Shown here: in pieces, positions 33,599-41,198 of the stretch
How positions within the stretch are numbered: the first letter of the stretch is position 1
Layout of the letters: every line of letters begins with the position of its first letter
Assembly (NCBI RefSeq): GCF_014203855.1
Contig: NZ_JACHJV010000001.1
Span: 6,944,001-7,008,000, forward strand
Origin: Kitasatospora kifunensis
GTDB lineage: Bacteria > Actinomycetota > Actinomycetes > Streptomycetales > Streptomycetaceae
Direction of reading: 5' to 3'
Length of the DNA: 64,000 bases
The notes under the pieces: model-generated
Told to the model about the DNA's origin: nothing
Databases searched by the model: none
What the model saw: the letters and a program-made list of their open reading frames with translations, nothing else
Program-made: the position numbers and the translations under genes

Positions 33599-34965
33599 TT
33601 CTCCTGCTCCCGTCGTGTCAGGACCTCCCGCAGTTCGGCCAGCAGCGCGGCATCCGCCTCGCGCGCGGCCACCGGCGAGCCCTCGGCGCCGACCGCGACG
33701 GGCACCCGGGCGGTGAGCAGGCGCTGGCGGATCTCGGCGATCGTCTCGTCGTCATAGGCCTGCTCCTCCTCCGCGCCCGGCACGTGCTCGTACTCCTCGG
33801 CGGCCCGGAAGCCCACGGTCTTCTCCACGACCTGGGCGATCAGCCAGGTGACGCCGAACGAGAAGGCCGCGCAGGCCAGCACGGCCACCGCCTGCCGCCA
33901 CAGCAGGTCGAGGCCGCCGCCGTAGAACAGGCCCTTCTTGCCGCTCATCTGGGAGGTGGCGAACAGGCCGATGGCCAGGGTGCCGACGATGCCGCCCCAG
34001 CCGTGCACGCCCACCACGTCGAGCGTGTCGTCGTAGCGCATCTTGTACTTGAGGTTGATGGCGAAGGCGCAGACCACACCGGCCACGAAGCCGATCACCA
34101 GCGCGCCGACCGGCGAGACCTCGCCGCAGGCCGGGGTGATGGCGACCATGCCGGCCACCGCCGCCGAGGCGACGCCGAGCATCTCGACGTGCCCGAGGCG
34201 CCACTTCTCGATCAGCGGCCAGCCCACCATCGCGCCACAGGCGGCCAGTTGGGTGTTGAGGAAGGCCATCGGCGCGTTGTGCACGTCCTGCAGCGCGGAG
34301 CCGGCGTTGAAGCCGAACCAGCCGAACCAGAGCAGCGCGAGGCCGATCACCACCAGCGGCAGGTTGTGCGGGCGGATCGGCTCGCGCTCGAAGTCCTTGC
34401 GCTTGCGGACCACGATCGCCACCGCCAGTCCGGCCGCACCGGAGTTGATCTCCACCGGCAGGCCGCCGGCGAAGTCGAGCGCGCCCAGGTGCCGGGTGAT
34501 CCAGCCGTCGGGTGCGAACACCCAGTGCGCCATGGGCACGTAGACGAAGAGCGTCCAGGCGACGACGAACCAGAGCCAGCCGCGCATGGTGGCGCGTCCG
34601 GCGATCGAGCCGCTGATCAGTGCCACGGTGATGATGGCGAAGGCCATCTGGAAACAGGAGAAGATCACGGTGGGGATGGAGCCGGTGCGGCTGTCCAAGC
34701 CGACGTCGTGCATCATCCAGTGGGCGGGCGAGCCGATCAGGCCCAGGCCGCCGACGTCCTTGCCGAAGGCAAGGCTGTAGCCGATCGCCAGCCAGAGCAG
34801 GGTGACCAGGGCCAGGCAGACGAAGCTCATCTTGAGCATGACCAGGACGTGCTTGGTCTTGACCATGCCGCCGTAGAAGAAGGCGAGGCCGGGCGTCATC
34901 AGCAGTACCATCGCGGTACTCGCCATCAGCCAGGCGGTGTTGCCCGTGTCGAGTGTGGTAGGCAT
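33595..34965 (-). CDS. Amt/Mep/Rh-family ammonium transporter (first of pair)
   Basis: This is a 456-aa Amt-family membrane protein, paralogous to the downstream overlapping gene. Conserved blocks are NTAWLMASTAMVLLMTPG, FQMAFAIITVALISGS, RPHNLPLVVIGLALLWFGWFGFNAGS and DDTLDVVGVHGWGG, with the second pore histidine. The first pore histidine is again replaced by Glu (DFAGGLPVEINSG). The cytosolic C-terminal extension is acidic and probably helical (EEEQAYDDETIAEIRQRLL). The gene lies 76 nt downstream of ureD on the same strand, so transport appears linked to urea breakdown. The start is ATG 34965 with a ccggaga site about 10 nt upstream. Confidence 0.94.
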   Translation of the reverse strand: MPTTLDTGNTAWLMASTAMVLLMTPGLAFFYGGMVKTKHVLVMLKMSFVCLALVTLLWLAIGYSLAFGKDVGGLGLIGSPAHWMMHDVGLDSRTGSIPTVIFSCFQMAFAIITVALISGSIAGRATMRGWLWFVVAWTLFVYVPMAHWVFAPDGWITRHLGALDFAGGLPVEINSGAAGLAVAIVVRKRKDFEREPIRPHNLPLVVIGLALLWFGWFGFNAGSALQDVHNAPMAFLNTQLAACGAMVGWPLIEKWRLGHVEMLGVASAAVAGMVAITPACGEVSPVGALVIGFVAGVVCAFAINLKYKMRYDDTLDVVGVHGWGGIVGTLAIGLFATSQMSGKKGLFYGGGLDLLWRQAVAVLACAAFSFGVTWLIAQVVEKTVGFRAAEEYEHVPGAEEEQAYDDETIAEIRQRLLTARVPVAVGAEGSPVAAREADAALLAELREVLTRREQEK

Positions 34966-35041
34966 CCGAGGAATCTCCGGGTCGGGTCGCCGCGCCTGTC
35001 CTTCGCGGTGACGGATCGTCAGATCAGGTGGTGACGGTTCG

Positions 35042-36022
35042 TCAGGACTTGCGCATCGCCGGGGCCGGAGCGCCGATCAGGAGCCGGCGCGCGGCATCCC
35101 AGGCGCGGTGCAGGGCCGCGGTGACGGTGGGGGAGTCGCCGCCCAGCAGTCGGAGCCAGGCCCCGGCCTCCTCGGGCAGCACGCTGACCCCGTACAACAG
35201 GCCGCTGCCGGCCAGTGCTTGGTGCAGCACGTCGGCGACTTCGGCGGCGGGCGCCAGCGGGGTGACGGCGTAGAGCGTGGCGACCAGGTCATGCCCGCCC
35301 AGCACCGCGGGGCCGCTGACCCCCGAAGCACCTGCCGCCGCCGCACCGCGCCCCGCCGCACCGCGCCCCGAAGCGCCACCGCCCGGCTCCAGTCGCACGG
35401 TGTCCAGCGCGAAGAGCCGTCCGTCGGGCCTGCGCCACTCCAGGTCGGCGGCGAACACCTGGTAGGCATTGCGCTCGCCGCGCGCCAACCGGCCCGCCAG
35501 TACGGTCTCCCAGGCCAGCACCGTGGCCGAGGGGTCGGCGGTGATCACGGTGCGTTGGTAGAACCGCGAGTCGCGGTACGGGATGGTCGGCTCGGGCAGG
35601 TACTCGACGTACGAGTCCGGCCCGGCGGTCAGGAAGACCTGCTGGGTGGCGTAGTCGGTGGTCATCGTGTGGATCCTGGTGGCCGCCTGGGTGCTGAGGT
35701 GGACGGCGGTGCCGGCGCCGCAGCGCAGGTCCAGGCGCAGCCGGTCGGCCTGGACGATACCGCCGCCGGTGGACATCAGATAGGTGATGGCCAGGTCCGG
35801 GCGGGCGGGATCGAAGTACAGCGGCCGCATGATCTGCAGCGGCGACTTCTGGTAGTGGTCGACCAACTCGGTCCGTCCACCGCGCTGTTCGAAGCCGAGC
35901 TCCAGCAGGCCGACCTTGCCGGGCGCGCCCACGCCCAGCGCCTCGGGTCGGCCCGCGTGCCGCCGCACCTCGGCGGGCACCCGGGTCGGCTCGTAGTGTG
36001 CGGGTGTCAGCCGAGTGCTCAC
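35042..36022 (-). CDS. ureD: Urease accessory protein UreD (UreH)
   Basis: This 326-aa UreD family protein is the scaffold that holds apo-urease and the UreFG complex during nickel insertion. It shows the LELGFEQRGGRTELVDHYQKSPLQIMRPLY opening, STGGGIVQADRLRLDL, STQAATRIH and EYLPEPTIPYRDSRFYQ, all diagnostic for the family. The GTG start at 36022 overlaps the ureG stop by 4 nt. It is the last urease gene in the transcript, followed after 76 nt by the amt pair. A low-complexity loop (about residues 218-236, GRGAAGRGAAAAGA) coincides with a duplicated 15-nt unit at 35341-35370. Confidence 0.93.
   Translation of the reverse strand: MSTRLTPAHYEPTRVPAEVRRHAGRPEALGVGAPGKVGLLELGFEQRGGRTELVDHYQKSPLQIMRPLYFDPARPDLAITYLMSTGGGIVQADRLRLDLRCGAGTAVHLSTQAATRIHTMTTDYATQQVFLTAGPDSYVEYLPEPTIPYRDSRFYQRTVITADPSATVLAWETVLAGRLARGERNAYQVFAADLEWRRPDGRLFALDTVRLEPGGGASGRGAAGRGAAAAGASGVSGPAVLGGHDLVATLYAVTPLAPAAEVADVLHQALAGSGLLYGVSVLPEEAGAWLRLLGGDSPTVTAALHRAWDAARRLLIGAPAPAMRKS
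35341..35370 (-). repeat. 15-nt tandem duplication inside ureD
   Basis: Two identical 15-nt copies (plus-strand ccgcaccgcgccccg) encode the Gly/Arg/Ala-rich loop of UreD and keep the frame. Confidence 0.9.
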
Positions 36023-36639
36023 CCCGGCACCGGCCTGAAGGACTCCAGCAACTCGGTGACGCGCTCCAGGCCCTCGCCGGTGAGGCTGTTGGTGAGCACC
36101 ACCGGGCGTCCCTCGCGGACCCGGTGCGCGTCAGCGGTCATCACCGTGAGGTCGCAGCGGACGTACGGCGCGATGTCGATCTTGTTGATCACCAGCACGT
36201 CGGAGTCGGTGATGCCCGGACCGCGTTTGCGGGGCATCTTCTCGCCCTCCGCCGTGTCGAGCACGAAGAAGAACATGTCGACCAGGGCCGGGCTGAACGT
36301 CAGCGTCAGGTTGTCGCCGCCCGACTCGTAGAGCAGGGTGTCGATGTCCGGGAAGCGTTCCAGGAGTTCGGCGCCGGCGGCCAGGTTCATCGTCGGGTCG
36401 TCGCGGACCGCGGTGTGGGGGCAGGCGCCGGTCTCCACGCCGACCACGCGCTCGGGGTCGAGCACCCCGGCCAGGCTGCGGCGCACGTGCTGGGCGTCCT
36501 CCTGGGTGTAGATGTCGTTGGTGATGACCGCGGGCCGCCGGCCCCGGGCGATCAGCACCGGGACCAGGGCCTCGATCAGCGCCGTCTTACCGGAGCCGAC
36601 CGGTCCCGCTATGCCCACCCGCAGCACCTCGGCTGTCAT
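36019..36639 (-). CDS. ureG: Urease accessory GTPase UreG
   Basis: This 206-aa SIMIBI-class GTPase couples GTP hydrolysis to nickel delivery into urease. The P-loop GPVGSGKT is at residues 12-19. The metal-binding Cys-Pro-His motif is in VETGACPHTAVRDDPTMN, followed by LLYESGGDNLTLTF, and the guanine-specificity motif NKID is in VLVINKIDIAPYV. Length matches the family. The ATG at 36639 has a purine-rich ribosome site (ggagagaagg). It is separated from ureF by 111 nt carrying a triplicated 14-nt unit, and overlaps ureD by 4 nt. With no ureE in the cluster, UreG must receive nickel from another source. Confidence 0.96.
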   Translation of the reverse strand: MTAEVLRVGIAGPVGSGKTALIEALVPVLIARGRRPAVITNDIYTQEDAQHVRRSLAGVLDPERVVGVETGACPHTAVRDDPTMNLAAGAELLERFPDIDTLLYESGGDNLTLTFSPALVDMFFFVLDTAEGEKMPRKRGPGITDSDVLVINKIDIAPYVRCDLTVMTADAHRVREGRPVVLTNSLTGEGLERVTELLESFRPVPG

Positions 36640-36694
36640 GTTCTGCCTTCTCTCCTGCTCGATAACTCAGTGAGGGCGTTCGATCGAGCAACAC

Positions 36695-36736
36695 CTTGAA
36701 CACCACCTCTCGAACACCACCTCTCGAACACCACCT
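36695..36736 (-). repeat. 14-nt tandem repeat (x3) in the ureF-ureG spacer
   Basis: Three 14-nt units (plus-strand ctcgaacaccacct; the first has one change) fill the middle of the only sizeable gap between accessory genes. They end about 55 nt before the ureG start. Confidence 0.9.
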
Positions 36737-36750
36737 CGAAAAGTGAGGCC

Positions 36751-37494
36751 TCAGCTGGCGAACAGCCGCTCCTCGGCCCGCTCGTGGCGAGCCGACATGA
36801 CGTCGGCCAGGGGGCTGAAGCCACCGAGGTCGGCCAACTCCCGCCGCAGGGCGAGGGCCGTGACCTCCGCGATCACCGGCGCCGTCGCGCGCAGCGTCAA
36901 CTGCGCCCGCCGGTGGTCGGTCAGCCGTAGCCGCAGCGCCGCCCCCGTGAAGCCGACGGCGAAGGCGAACAGGTCGCTCGCCACCGCCTGTTCGGTTGCC
37001 ACGCCGCCCGCCGCGTAGGCGACGCCGGCGGCCACCGGCTGGCAGCCGGGTGAGGTCCTTGCCGTCACCAACTCGGCATAGCGGTCCAGCATGGGGCTCC
37101 CCAGGGCGAGTTGGGCGGTGTCCAACAGCTGGCGCCCGGTGCGCAGACAGGCCTGCCGCAGCTCGCGGTTGAGCTTGCTCGCGTGCAGCCGCTGGTCGAT
37201 CGCGACCACGGCCTCGAAGTCCCCGGCGGTGGCGGCCCGGTGGGCCAGCGCCAGCGCGGTGGCATCGGCCGGTCCCACCGAGTGCCGCAGCAGGTCGGCC
37301 AGCAGCTCCGGCATGCTCTGCTGGTCCACCTGCTTGGCCTGCAGATAGCCCTCCAGACCCTGCGAGAGGGTGTAACGGCCGCTGGGGAAGGCCGAGTCGG
37401 TCAGCTGCAGGCCGACCAGCAGGGCCTCCAGCGCGCCCGGCCCGGTCGCGCTGCTCGGGCCAGTCGCGCTGCTCGGCGCGGTCGCGGCGCTCAC
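36751..37494 (-). CDS. ureF: Urease accessory protein UreF
   Basis: This 247-aa UreF protein is part of the UreDFG complex and acts as an activator/gatekeeper of UreG. It shows the family pattern LQLTDSAFPSGRYTLSQGLEGYLQ near the N-terminus, DATALALAHRAA, and a C-terminal LADVMSARHERAEERLFAS. The GTG start at 37494 overlaps the ureC stop by 4 nt (gtga), which fixes the start. The much longer open frame upstream runs antiparallel through ureC and is not coding. The first 20 residues (TAPSSATGPSSATGPG) come from an 18-nt tandem repeat and are not part of the conserved fold. Confidence 0.93.
   Translation of the reverse strand: MSAATAPSSATGPSSATGPGALEALLVGLQLTDSAFPSGRYTLSQGLEGYLQAKQVDQQSMPELLADLLRHSVGPADATALALAHRAATAGDFEAVVAIDQRLHASKLNRELRQACLRTGRQLLDTAQLALGSPMLDRYAELVTARTSPGCQPVAAGVAYAAGGVATEQAVASDLFAFAVGFTGAALRLRLTDHRRAQLTLRATAPVIAEVTALALRRELADLGGFSPLADVMSARHERAEERLFAS
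37443..37494 (-). repeat. 18-nt tandem repeat at the 5' end of ureF
   Basis: Two near-identical 18-nt units at 37443-37460 and 37461-37478 are followed by a related partial unit reaching the GTG start. They encode the SSATGP-type N-terminal extension. Confidence 0.88.
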
Positions 37495-39215
37495 GCGAGG
37501 TAGAAGAGGTGGTTGAGCGGCAGGGTCTCGGCCGGTGCGATGGTGGCCGGCACCCCGTCCAGGGTGACCTGGTAGGTGTCGGGATCCACCTCGATCCTCG
37601 GCGTGGCGCTGTTGCGCACCATGTGCTGCTTGCCGACCGTGCGACAGTGCCGAACCGGCAACACCCGGCTCTGCAAGCCGAGTTCGGCCGGAACGCCGAG
37701 ATCGACCGCCGCCTGCGACATGAAGGAGACCCGGGTCGCCTGCCGGGCCCGCCCGTACGCGCCGTACATCGGGCGGTAGTAGATCGGCTGGGTGGTGGGC
37801 AGCGAGGCGTTCGGATCGCCCATCAGTGCCCAGTTGATCAGGCCGCCCTTGATCACCAACTTGGGCTTGGCAGCGAAGGAGTTGATCGGCCAGAGCACGA
37901 TGTCGGCCAGCTTGCCGGGCTCCAGGGAGCCGATGTGGTCGGCGGTTCCGGAGGCGATGGCCGGGTTGATGGTCAGCTTGGCCAGGTAGCGCAGCACCCG
38001 GGCGTTGTCGTTGCGCTCGCTGTCCTCGGCCAGTTTGCCGCGCTGGTCCTTGCAGTGATGCGCGGTCTGGAACGCCCGGGCGAAGGACTCGCCGATCCGG
38101 CCCATCGCCTGCGAGTCCGAGGAGAAGATGGAGATCACGCCTTCGTCGTGCAGCACCGTCTCGGCGGCCACCGTCTCGCCGCGCACCCGCGAGTCGGCGA
38201 AGGAGACGTCCTCGGGGATGTGGTGGCTCAGGTGGTGGCAGACCATCACCATGTCGAGCAGCTCGTCGATCGAGTTGACGGTGTAGGGCAGCGTCGGATT
38301 GGTGGACGAGGGAAGGACGTTGGGCTCGCCGGCGATCCGCATGATGTCCGGGGCGTGGCCGCCGCCGGCACCCTCGGTGTGGAAGGTGTGGATGGTACGG
38401 CCGTCGATCGCCGACAGGGTGTCCTCGAAGAAGCCGGACTCGTTGAGGGTGTCGGTGTGGATCGCCACCTGCACGTCGTACTCGTCGGCCACGGTGAGCG
38501 CGGTGTCGATCGCGGCGGGCGTGGCACCCCAGTCCTCGTGCACCTTCAACCCGCAGACACCCGCCTCGACCTGCTCGCGCAGCGCCTGGGGAAGCGAACC
38601 GTTGCCCTTGCCCAGCAGGCCGACGTTGACCGGCAGGTCCTCCACCGCCTGGTACATCCGGTGGATGTTCCACGGACCAGGCGTGCAGGTGCTCCCGTTG
38701 CTGCCGTCCGAGGGGCCGGTGCCGCCGCCGATCAGCGTGGTGATGCCGTTGCTCAGTGCCTCCTGCACCTGCTGCGGGGCGATGAAGTGGATGTGGGTGT
38801 CGATGCCGCCGGCGGTGGCGATCAGGTGTTCGCCCGAGATCACCTCGGTGCCGGGCCCGATCACCAGCTTGGGGTGCACGCCGCTCTGCAGCCGGGGATT
38901 GCCCGCCTTGCCGACGGCGGCGATGAAGCCGTCCTTGACCCCGAGGTCGCCCTTGACGACGCCGAGCACCGGGTCCAGCACCACCACGTTGGTGATCACC
39001 AGGTCGAGCGCGCCCTGCAGGCTGGTGGCTGCCGGGTCCTGCGCCATGCCGTCCCGAATGCCCTTGCCGCCGCCGTAGACGGCCTCGTCACCGTAGTGGC
39101 CCTGGTTGAAGTCCTGCTCGACCTCGACCACCAGGTTGGTGTCGGCCAGGTGGAAGCGGTCGCCGACGGTGGGGCCGAAGAGATCGGTGTACTGCTTGCG
39201 GGGGATCAGCGCCAT
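37491..39215 (-). CDS. ureC: Urease subunit alpha
   Basis: This is the catalytic urease subunit of 574 aa, which hydrolyses urea to ammonia and carbamate at a di-nickel site. It has the nickel ligand region HIHFIAPQQ, the lysine expected to be carbamylated in GLKVHEDWG (Lys224), HTDTLNESGFFEDT, HTFHTEGAGGGHAPDI, the flap region MVCHHLSHHIPED, and SSDSQAMGRIGE. ATG 39215 overlaps the ureB stop by 1 nt (tgatg) and the gene end overlaps ureF by 4 nt. This places it firmly in the operon. Some positions around EGVISIFSSDSQ differ from the more common GAFSMISSDSQ form, but the ligand residues are kept. Confidence 0.97.
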   Translation of the reverse strand: MALIPRKQYTDLFGPTVGDRFHLADTNLVVEVEQDFNQGHYGDEAVYGGGKGIRDGMAQDPAATSLQGALDLVITNVVVLDPVLGVVKGDLGVKDGFIAAVGKAGNPRLQSGVHPKLVIGPGTEVISGEHLIATAGGIDTHIHFIAPQQVQEALSNGITTLIGGGTGPSDGSNGSTCTPGPWNIHRMYQAVEDLPVNVGLLGKGNGSLPQALREQVEAGVCGLKVHEDWGATPAAIDTALTVADEYDVQVAIHTDTLNESGFFEDTLSAIDGRTIHTFHTEGAGGGHAPDIMRIAGEPNVLPSSTNPTLPYTVNSIDELLDMVMVCHHLSHHIPEDVSFADSRVRGETVAAETVLHDEGVISIFSSDSQAMGRIGESFARAFQTAHHCKDQRGKLAEDSERNDNARVLRYLAKLTINPAIASGTADHIGSLEPGKLADIVLWPINSFAAKPKLVIKGGLINWALMGDPNASLPTTQPIYYRPMYGAYGRARQATRVSFMSQAAVDLGVPAELGLQSRVLPVRHCRTVGKQHMVRNSATPRIEVDPDTYQVTLDGVPATIAPAETLPLNHLFYLA

Positions 39216-39688
39216 CAGGACTTGCTCCCGGTCTGCTCGGCGAGGTCGATCTCGCGGCCGCCGAACTCGCAGCCGCCGAACTCGCGGCCGCCGAACTCGT
39301 TGACGTCGGCCTCACGCCTGGCGCCCAGGAAGCCGCGCGTCACGGCACGCTCCAGTGCCCTGGCCCGGGTGTCGGCCGAGCCGAGGCCGCCGTTGACCAG
39401 CGCGCTGAAGCCGACCACGCGTCGGTGGCCCGCGTAGGCGGTCAGCTCCACCTCGCGGGTGTCGCCGGGCTCGAAGCGCACGGCGGTGCCGGCCGGCAGG
39501 TCCAGGTGCATGCCGTAGGCCTGGTTGCGGTCGAACTCCAGCGCGCGGTTCGCCTCGAAGAAGTGGTAGTGGGAGCCGACCTGGACGGCGCGGTCGCCGG
39601 TGTTGCTGACCGTTAGCCGGGCCTTCGGGCGGCCGGCGTTGAGCTCGACCGGGTCGTCTCCGTACAGGTACCGGGCACTGCCTGACAT
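39215..39688 (-). CDS. ureB: Urease subunit beta
   Basis: This 157-aa urease beta subunit is a structural partner of UreC in the cytoplasmic enzyme. The core is recognisable from the N-terminus (YLYGDDPVELNAGRPKARLTVSNTGDRAVQVGSHYHFFEAN) through MHLDLPAGTAVRFEPGDTREVELTAYAG and VVGFSALVNGGL. About 55 residues beyond the usual core follow. They include three EFGG(R/C) repeats from a 15-nt tandem repeat. The ATG at 39688 follows the CbiX-like gene by 102 nt and the stop overlaps ureC by 1 nt. Separate ureA and ureB genes differ from the fused gamma-beta form seen in some relatives. Confidence 0.94.
   Translation of the reverse strand: MSGSARYLYGDDPVELNAGRPKARLTVSNTGDRAVQVGSHYHFFEANRALEFDRNQAYGMHLDLPAGTAVRFEPGDTREVELTAYAGHRRVVGFSALVNGGLGSADTRARALERAVTRGFLGARREADVNEFGGREFGGCEFGGREIDLAEQTGSKS
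39251..39295 (-). repeat. 15-nt tandem repeat (x3) in the ureB 3' end
   Basis: Three 15-nt units (plus-strand ctcgcggccgccgaa, the middle one with one change) encode the EFGGR-type repeats of the UreB tail. Confidence 0.93.
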
Positions 39689-39720
39689 CGGGTCATCTCT
39701 CTTCGGGCGTGGGGGAGGGG

Positions 39721-39797
39721 CTCAACGCTGACCGGAGGGGCCCAGCGCTGACCACAGGGGCGCAGTGCTGACCGGAGGGCTCAGCGCTGATCAATGG
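39721..39797 (-). repeat. About 20-nt tandem repeat (x4) between the CbiX-like gene and ureB
   Basis: Four degenerate units of about 20 nt share the core cagcgctgacc...gggg on the plus strand. The last unit spans the CbiX-like stop codon and the others are noncoding. Confidence 0.85.
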
Positions 39798-40618
39798 TGG
39801 TGCGCTGGCTGGGAGTTGTCGGAGGTGTGAGAGTGCGGGAAGCCGTGGCCGTGCTCGGCCACGAGCCCGGCGGCGATGCCGTCGACGCCGTGGTGCAGCC
39901 GCTGCACCGCAGCGGCCACCCGAGCCCGGAGCACGCCCGCGACAGCGTGCCCACTGAGCAGCGGCCCGCCGTCCTCGGCGCCGGGCACCAGGAGCGCGGC
40001 CCCGAAGGCGGCGGGTAGCAGGACCACCCGCCGCGCACCGAGCAGGCGGCAGCGTTCGACGCCCTCGGCGATGCTCGGATCGCCGCTTTCGAAGGCGACC
40101 TCCACCCAGCGGTGGGTGCGGTACTGGCGCACCAGGCGGGCGATCCGGAACAGCTCCGCGTCCTCGAACGGACCGGCCGCCGGGGCGGTGAGCAGCACCG
40201 CGGCGGGTTCGGCGGGGCGGGCCGTCCCCTCGTCCGTCGGTGCGAGCGCCCGCCCGGTGCCACCGCGCAGCCAGCCGATCAGGTGCTCGGGGCCGCCGAA
40301 CGGATCGGTGAGCGCGAGCCGACCGCTGTTCGCGGGGGCGGACAGCCAGCGCAGCGTACGGGCCGTGTCGGCGATCAGCCGAGGGTTGCGGCCCAGGGTC
40401 ATCGGGATCACGCAGACCGGGCGGTCGGACTCCGCCAGGGCCGTGGCGACCGCGCTTACCAGTTCCCGTCCGGGACCGACCGCGCGCCAGCCGGGCTTGC
40501 CCTCGACCAGCGGCCGCAGCCGCTCGGCGCCGCCGCTCTCGTGCCCGCCGACCAGCACCGGCGTGGCGGTGGCCACGGCCACCGCGTCGTCGAGCGCCGT
40601 TCCTCCAGGTCTCGGCAC
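39791..40618 (-). CDS. CbiX/SirB-like chelatase family protein in the urease operon
   Basis: This 275-aa protein resembles the CbiX/sirohydrochlorin chelatase family. It has an N-terminal VLVGGHESGGAERL with a candidate metal-binding His, VCVIPMTLGRNPRLIADTARTLRW, and a second half with VEVAFESGDPSIAEGVERCRLLGARRVVLLP. The tail is rich in His (GHGFPHSHTS, then AHHH at the end), a feature known from nickel-binding UreE and HypB proteins. The GTG start at 40618 is 3 nt from the ureA stop, so coupling is likely; the ribosome site is weak. Its place between ureA and ureB, with no ureE or cobalamin genes nearby, suggests a nickel-handling role. That role is inferred; cobalt or sirohaem chelation remains possible. 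Confidence 0.8.
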   Translation of the reverse strand: MPRPGGTALDDAVAVATATPVLVGGHESGGAERLRPLVEGKPGWRAVGPGRELVSAVATALAESDRPVCVIPMTLGRNPRLIADTARTLRWLSAPANSGRLALTDPFGGPEHLIGWLRGGTGRALAPTDEGTARPAEPAAVLLTAPAAGPFEDAELFRIARLVRQYRTHRWVEVAFESGDPSIAEGVERCRLLGARRVVLLPAAFGAALLVPGAEDGGPLLSGHAVAGVLRARVAAAVQRLHHGVDGIAAGLVAEHGHGFPHSHTSDNSQPAHHH

Positions 40619-40621
40619 GGC

Positions 40622-40927
40622 TCAGGCCCCGACCGGGTCGTGGCAGGAGACGAGCTTGGTGCCGTCCACGAAAGCCGCCTCGATCTGCAGCAGTGGCAGC
40701 ATCTCCCGCACCCCGGGCATGACCTCGTCGACGGTGACGATCTTCTTCCCGATCTCCATGCACTCGGCCACCGTGCGGCCGTCCCGGGCCGACTCCAGGA
40801 TCGCCTCGCTGATCAGGGCCACGGCCTCGCTGTAGTTCAGCTTGACGCCGCGGTCACGGCGCCGACGCGCCAGCTCGGCCACCACATAGACGTAGAGCTT
40901 GTCGATCTCCCGCGGTGCGAGGTTCAA
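40622..40927 (-). CDS. ureA: Urease subunit gamma
   Basis: This 101-aa urease gamma subunit has the usual length of about 100 residues. The sequence LAPREIDKLYVYVVAELARRRRDRGVKLNYSEAVALI and the end VDGTKLVSCHDPV are characteristic. I choose the TTG at 40927 because it gives the family's normal N-terminus and has a strong aaaaggag site 7 nt upstream. The longer frame that stays open to 41296 has no homology in its extra part. This is the first gene of the minus-strand urease transcript. Its promoter should lie in the 40928-41533 gap, which holds a near-palindrome and a tandem 20-nt repeat. Confidence 0.95.
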   Translation of the reverse strand: MNLAPREIDKLYVYVVAELARRRRDRGVKLNYSEAVALISEAILESARDGRTVAECMEIGKKIVTVDEVMPGVREMLPLLQIEAAFVDGTKLVSCHDPVGA

Positions 40928-41085
40928 CGGAGCACTCCTTTTCGGATGCGGGGACGGAGGTGGGCATGGGGGTGCCCACGGGCAGGGTCGTCCCCGACGG
41001 ATCGGGGCGGGCGCGTCCTGGGGCGGTCCTGGGGCCGGCGGCTGCCGTGGGAACGGGCGTGGCCGCTGTACGGTCGAAGCCGATG

Positions 41086-41104
41086 GATTCCGCATTGTGG
41101 AATC
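41086..41104. promoter_or_regulatory. 19-nt near-palindrome, candidate operator
   Basis: The sequence gattccgcattgtggaatc is symmetric around one central base with a single mismatch (core ttccgca/tgtggaa). It lies about 160 nt upstream of the ureA start. The form suits a dimeric repressor, but I cannot name the regulator. Confidence 0.5.
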
Positions 41105-41158
41105 AAAGTTCCGGATGGGAGAAACGTAGATCGGTCGACCAGTGCCGTCAACATCCTG

Positions 41159-41198
41159 TTGAGAGGCTTGGCCATCTTTTGAGAGGTTTGGCCATCTC
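41159..41198. repeat. Two tandem 20-nt direct repeats upstream of ureA
   Basis: The copies 41159-41178 and 41179-41198 (ttgagaggcttggccatctt and a two-mismatch version) are head to tail. They lie between the ureA-side palindrome and the permease leader and are a possible regulator-binding array. Confidence 0.8.

Noticed and set aside
36751..38673. A 640-codon frame containing ureF.
   Set aside because: Only the last 247 codons are UreF. The upstream part is ureC read in another frame, and the GTG at 37494 overlaps the ureC stop in the usual way.
39721..39797. Could the tandem repeats be a CRISPR array?
   Set aside because: The units are contiguous with no unique spacers, no cas genes are present, and most other repeats in the window lie inside coding frames.
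41119..41150. Possible GlnR box (gaaac near 41121) upstream of ureA.
   Set aside because: The partner half-site gtnac is not present at the required 6-nt spacing on either strand, although GlnR control of urease and amt genes would be expected.
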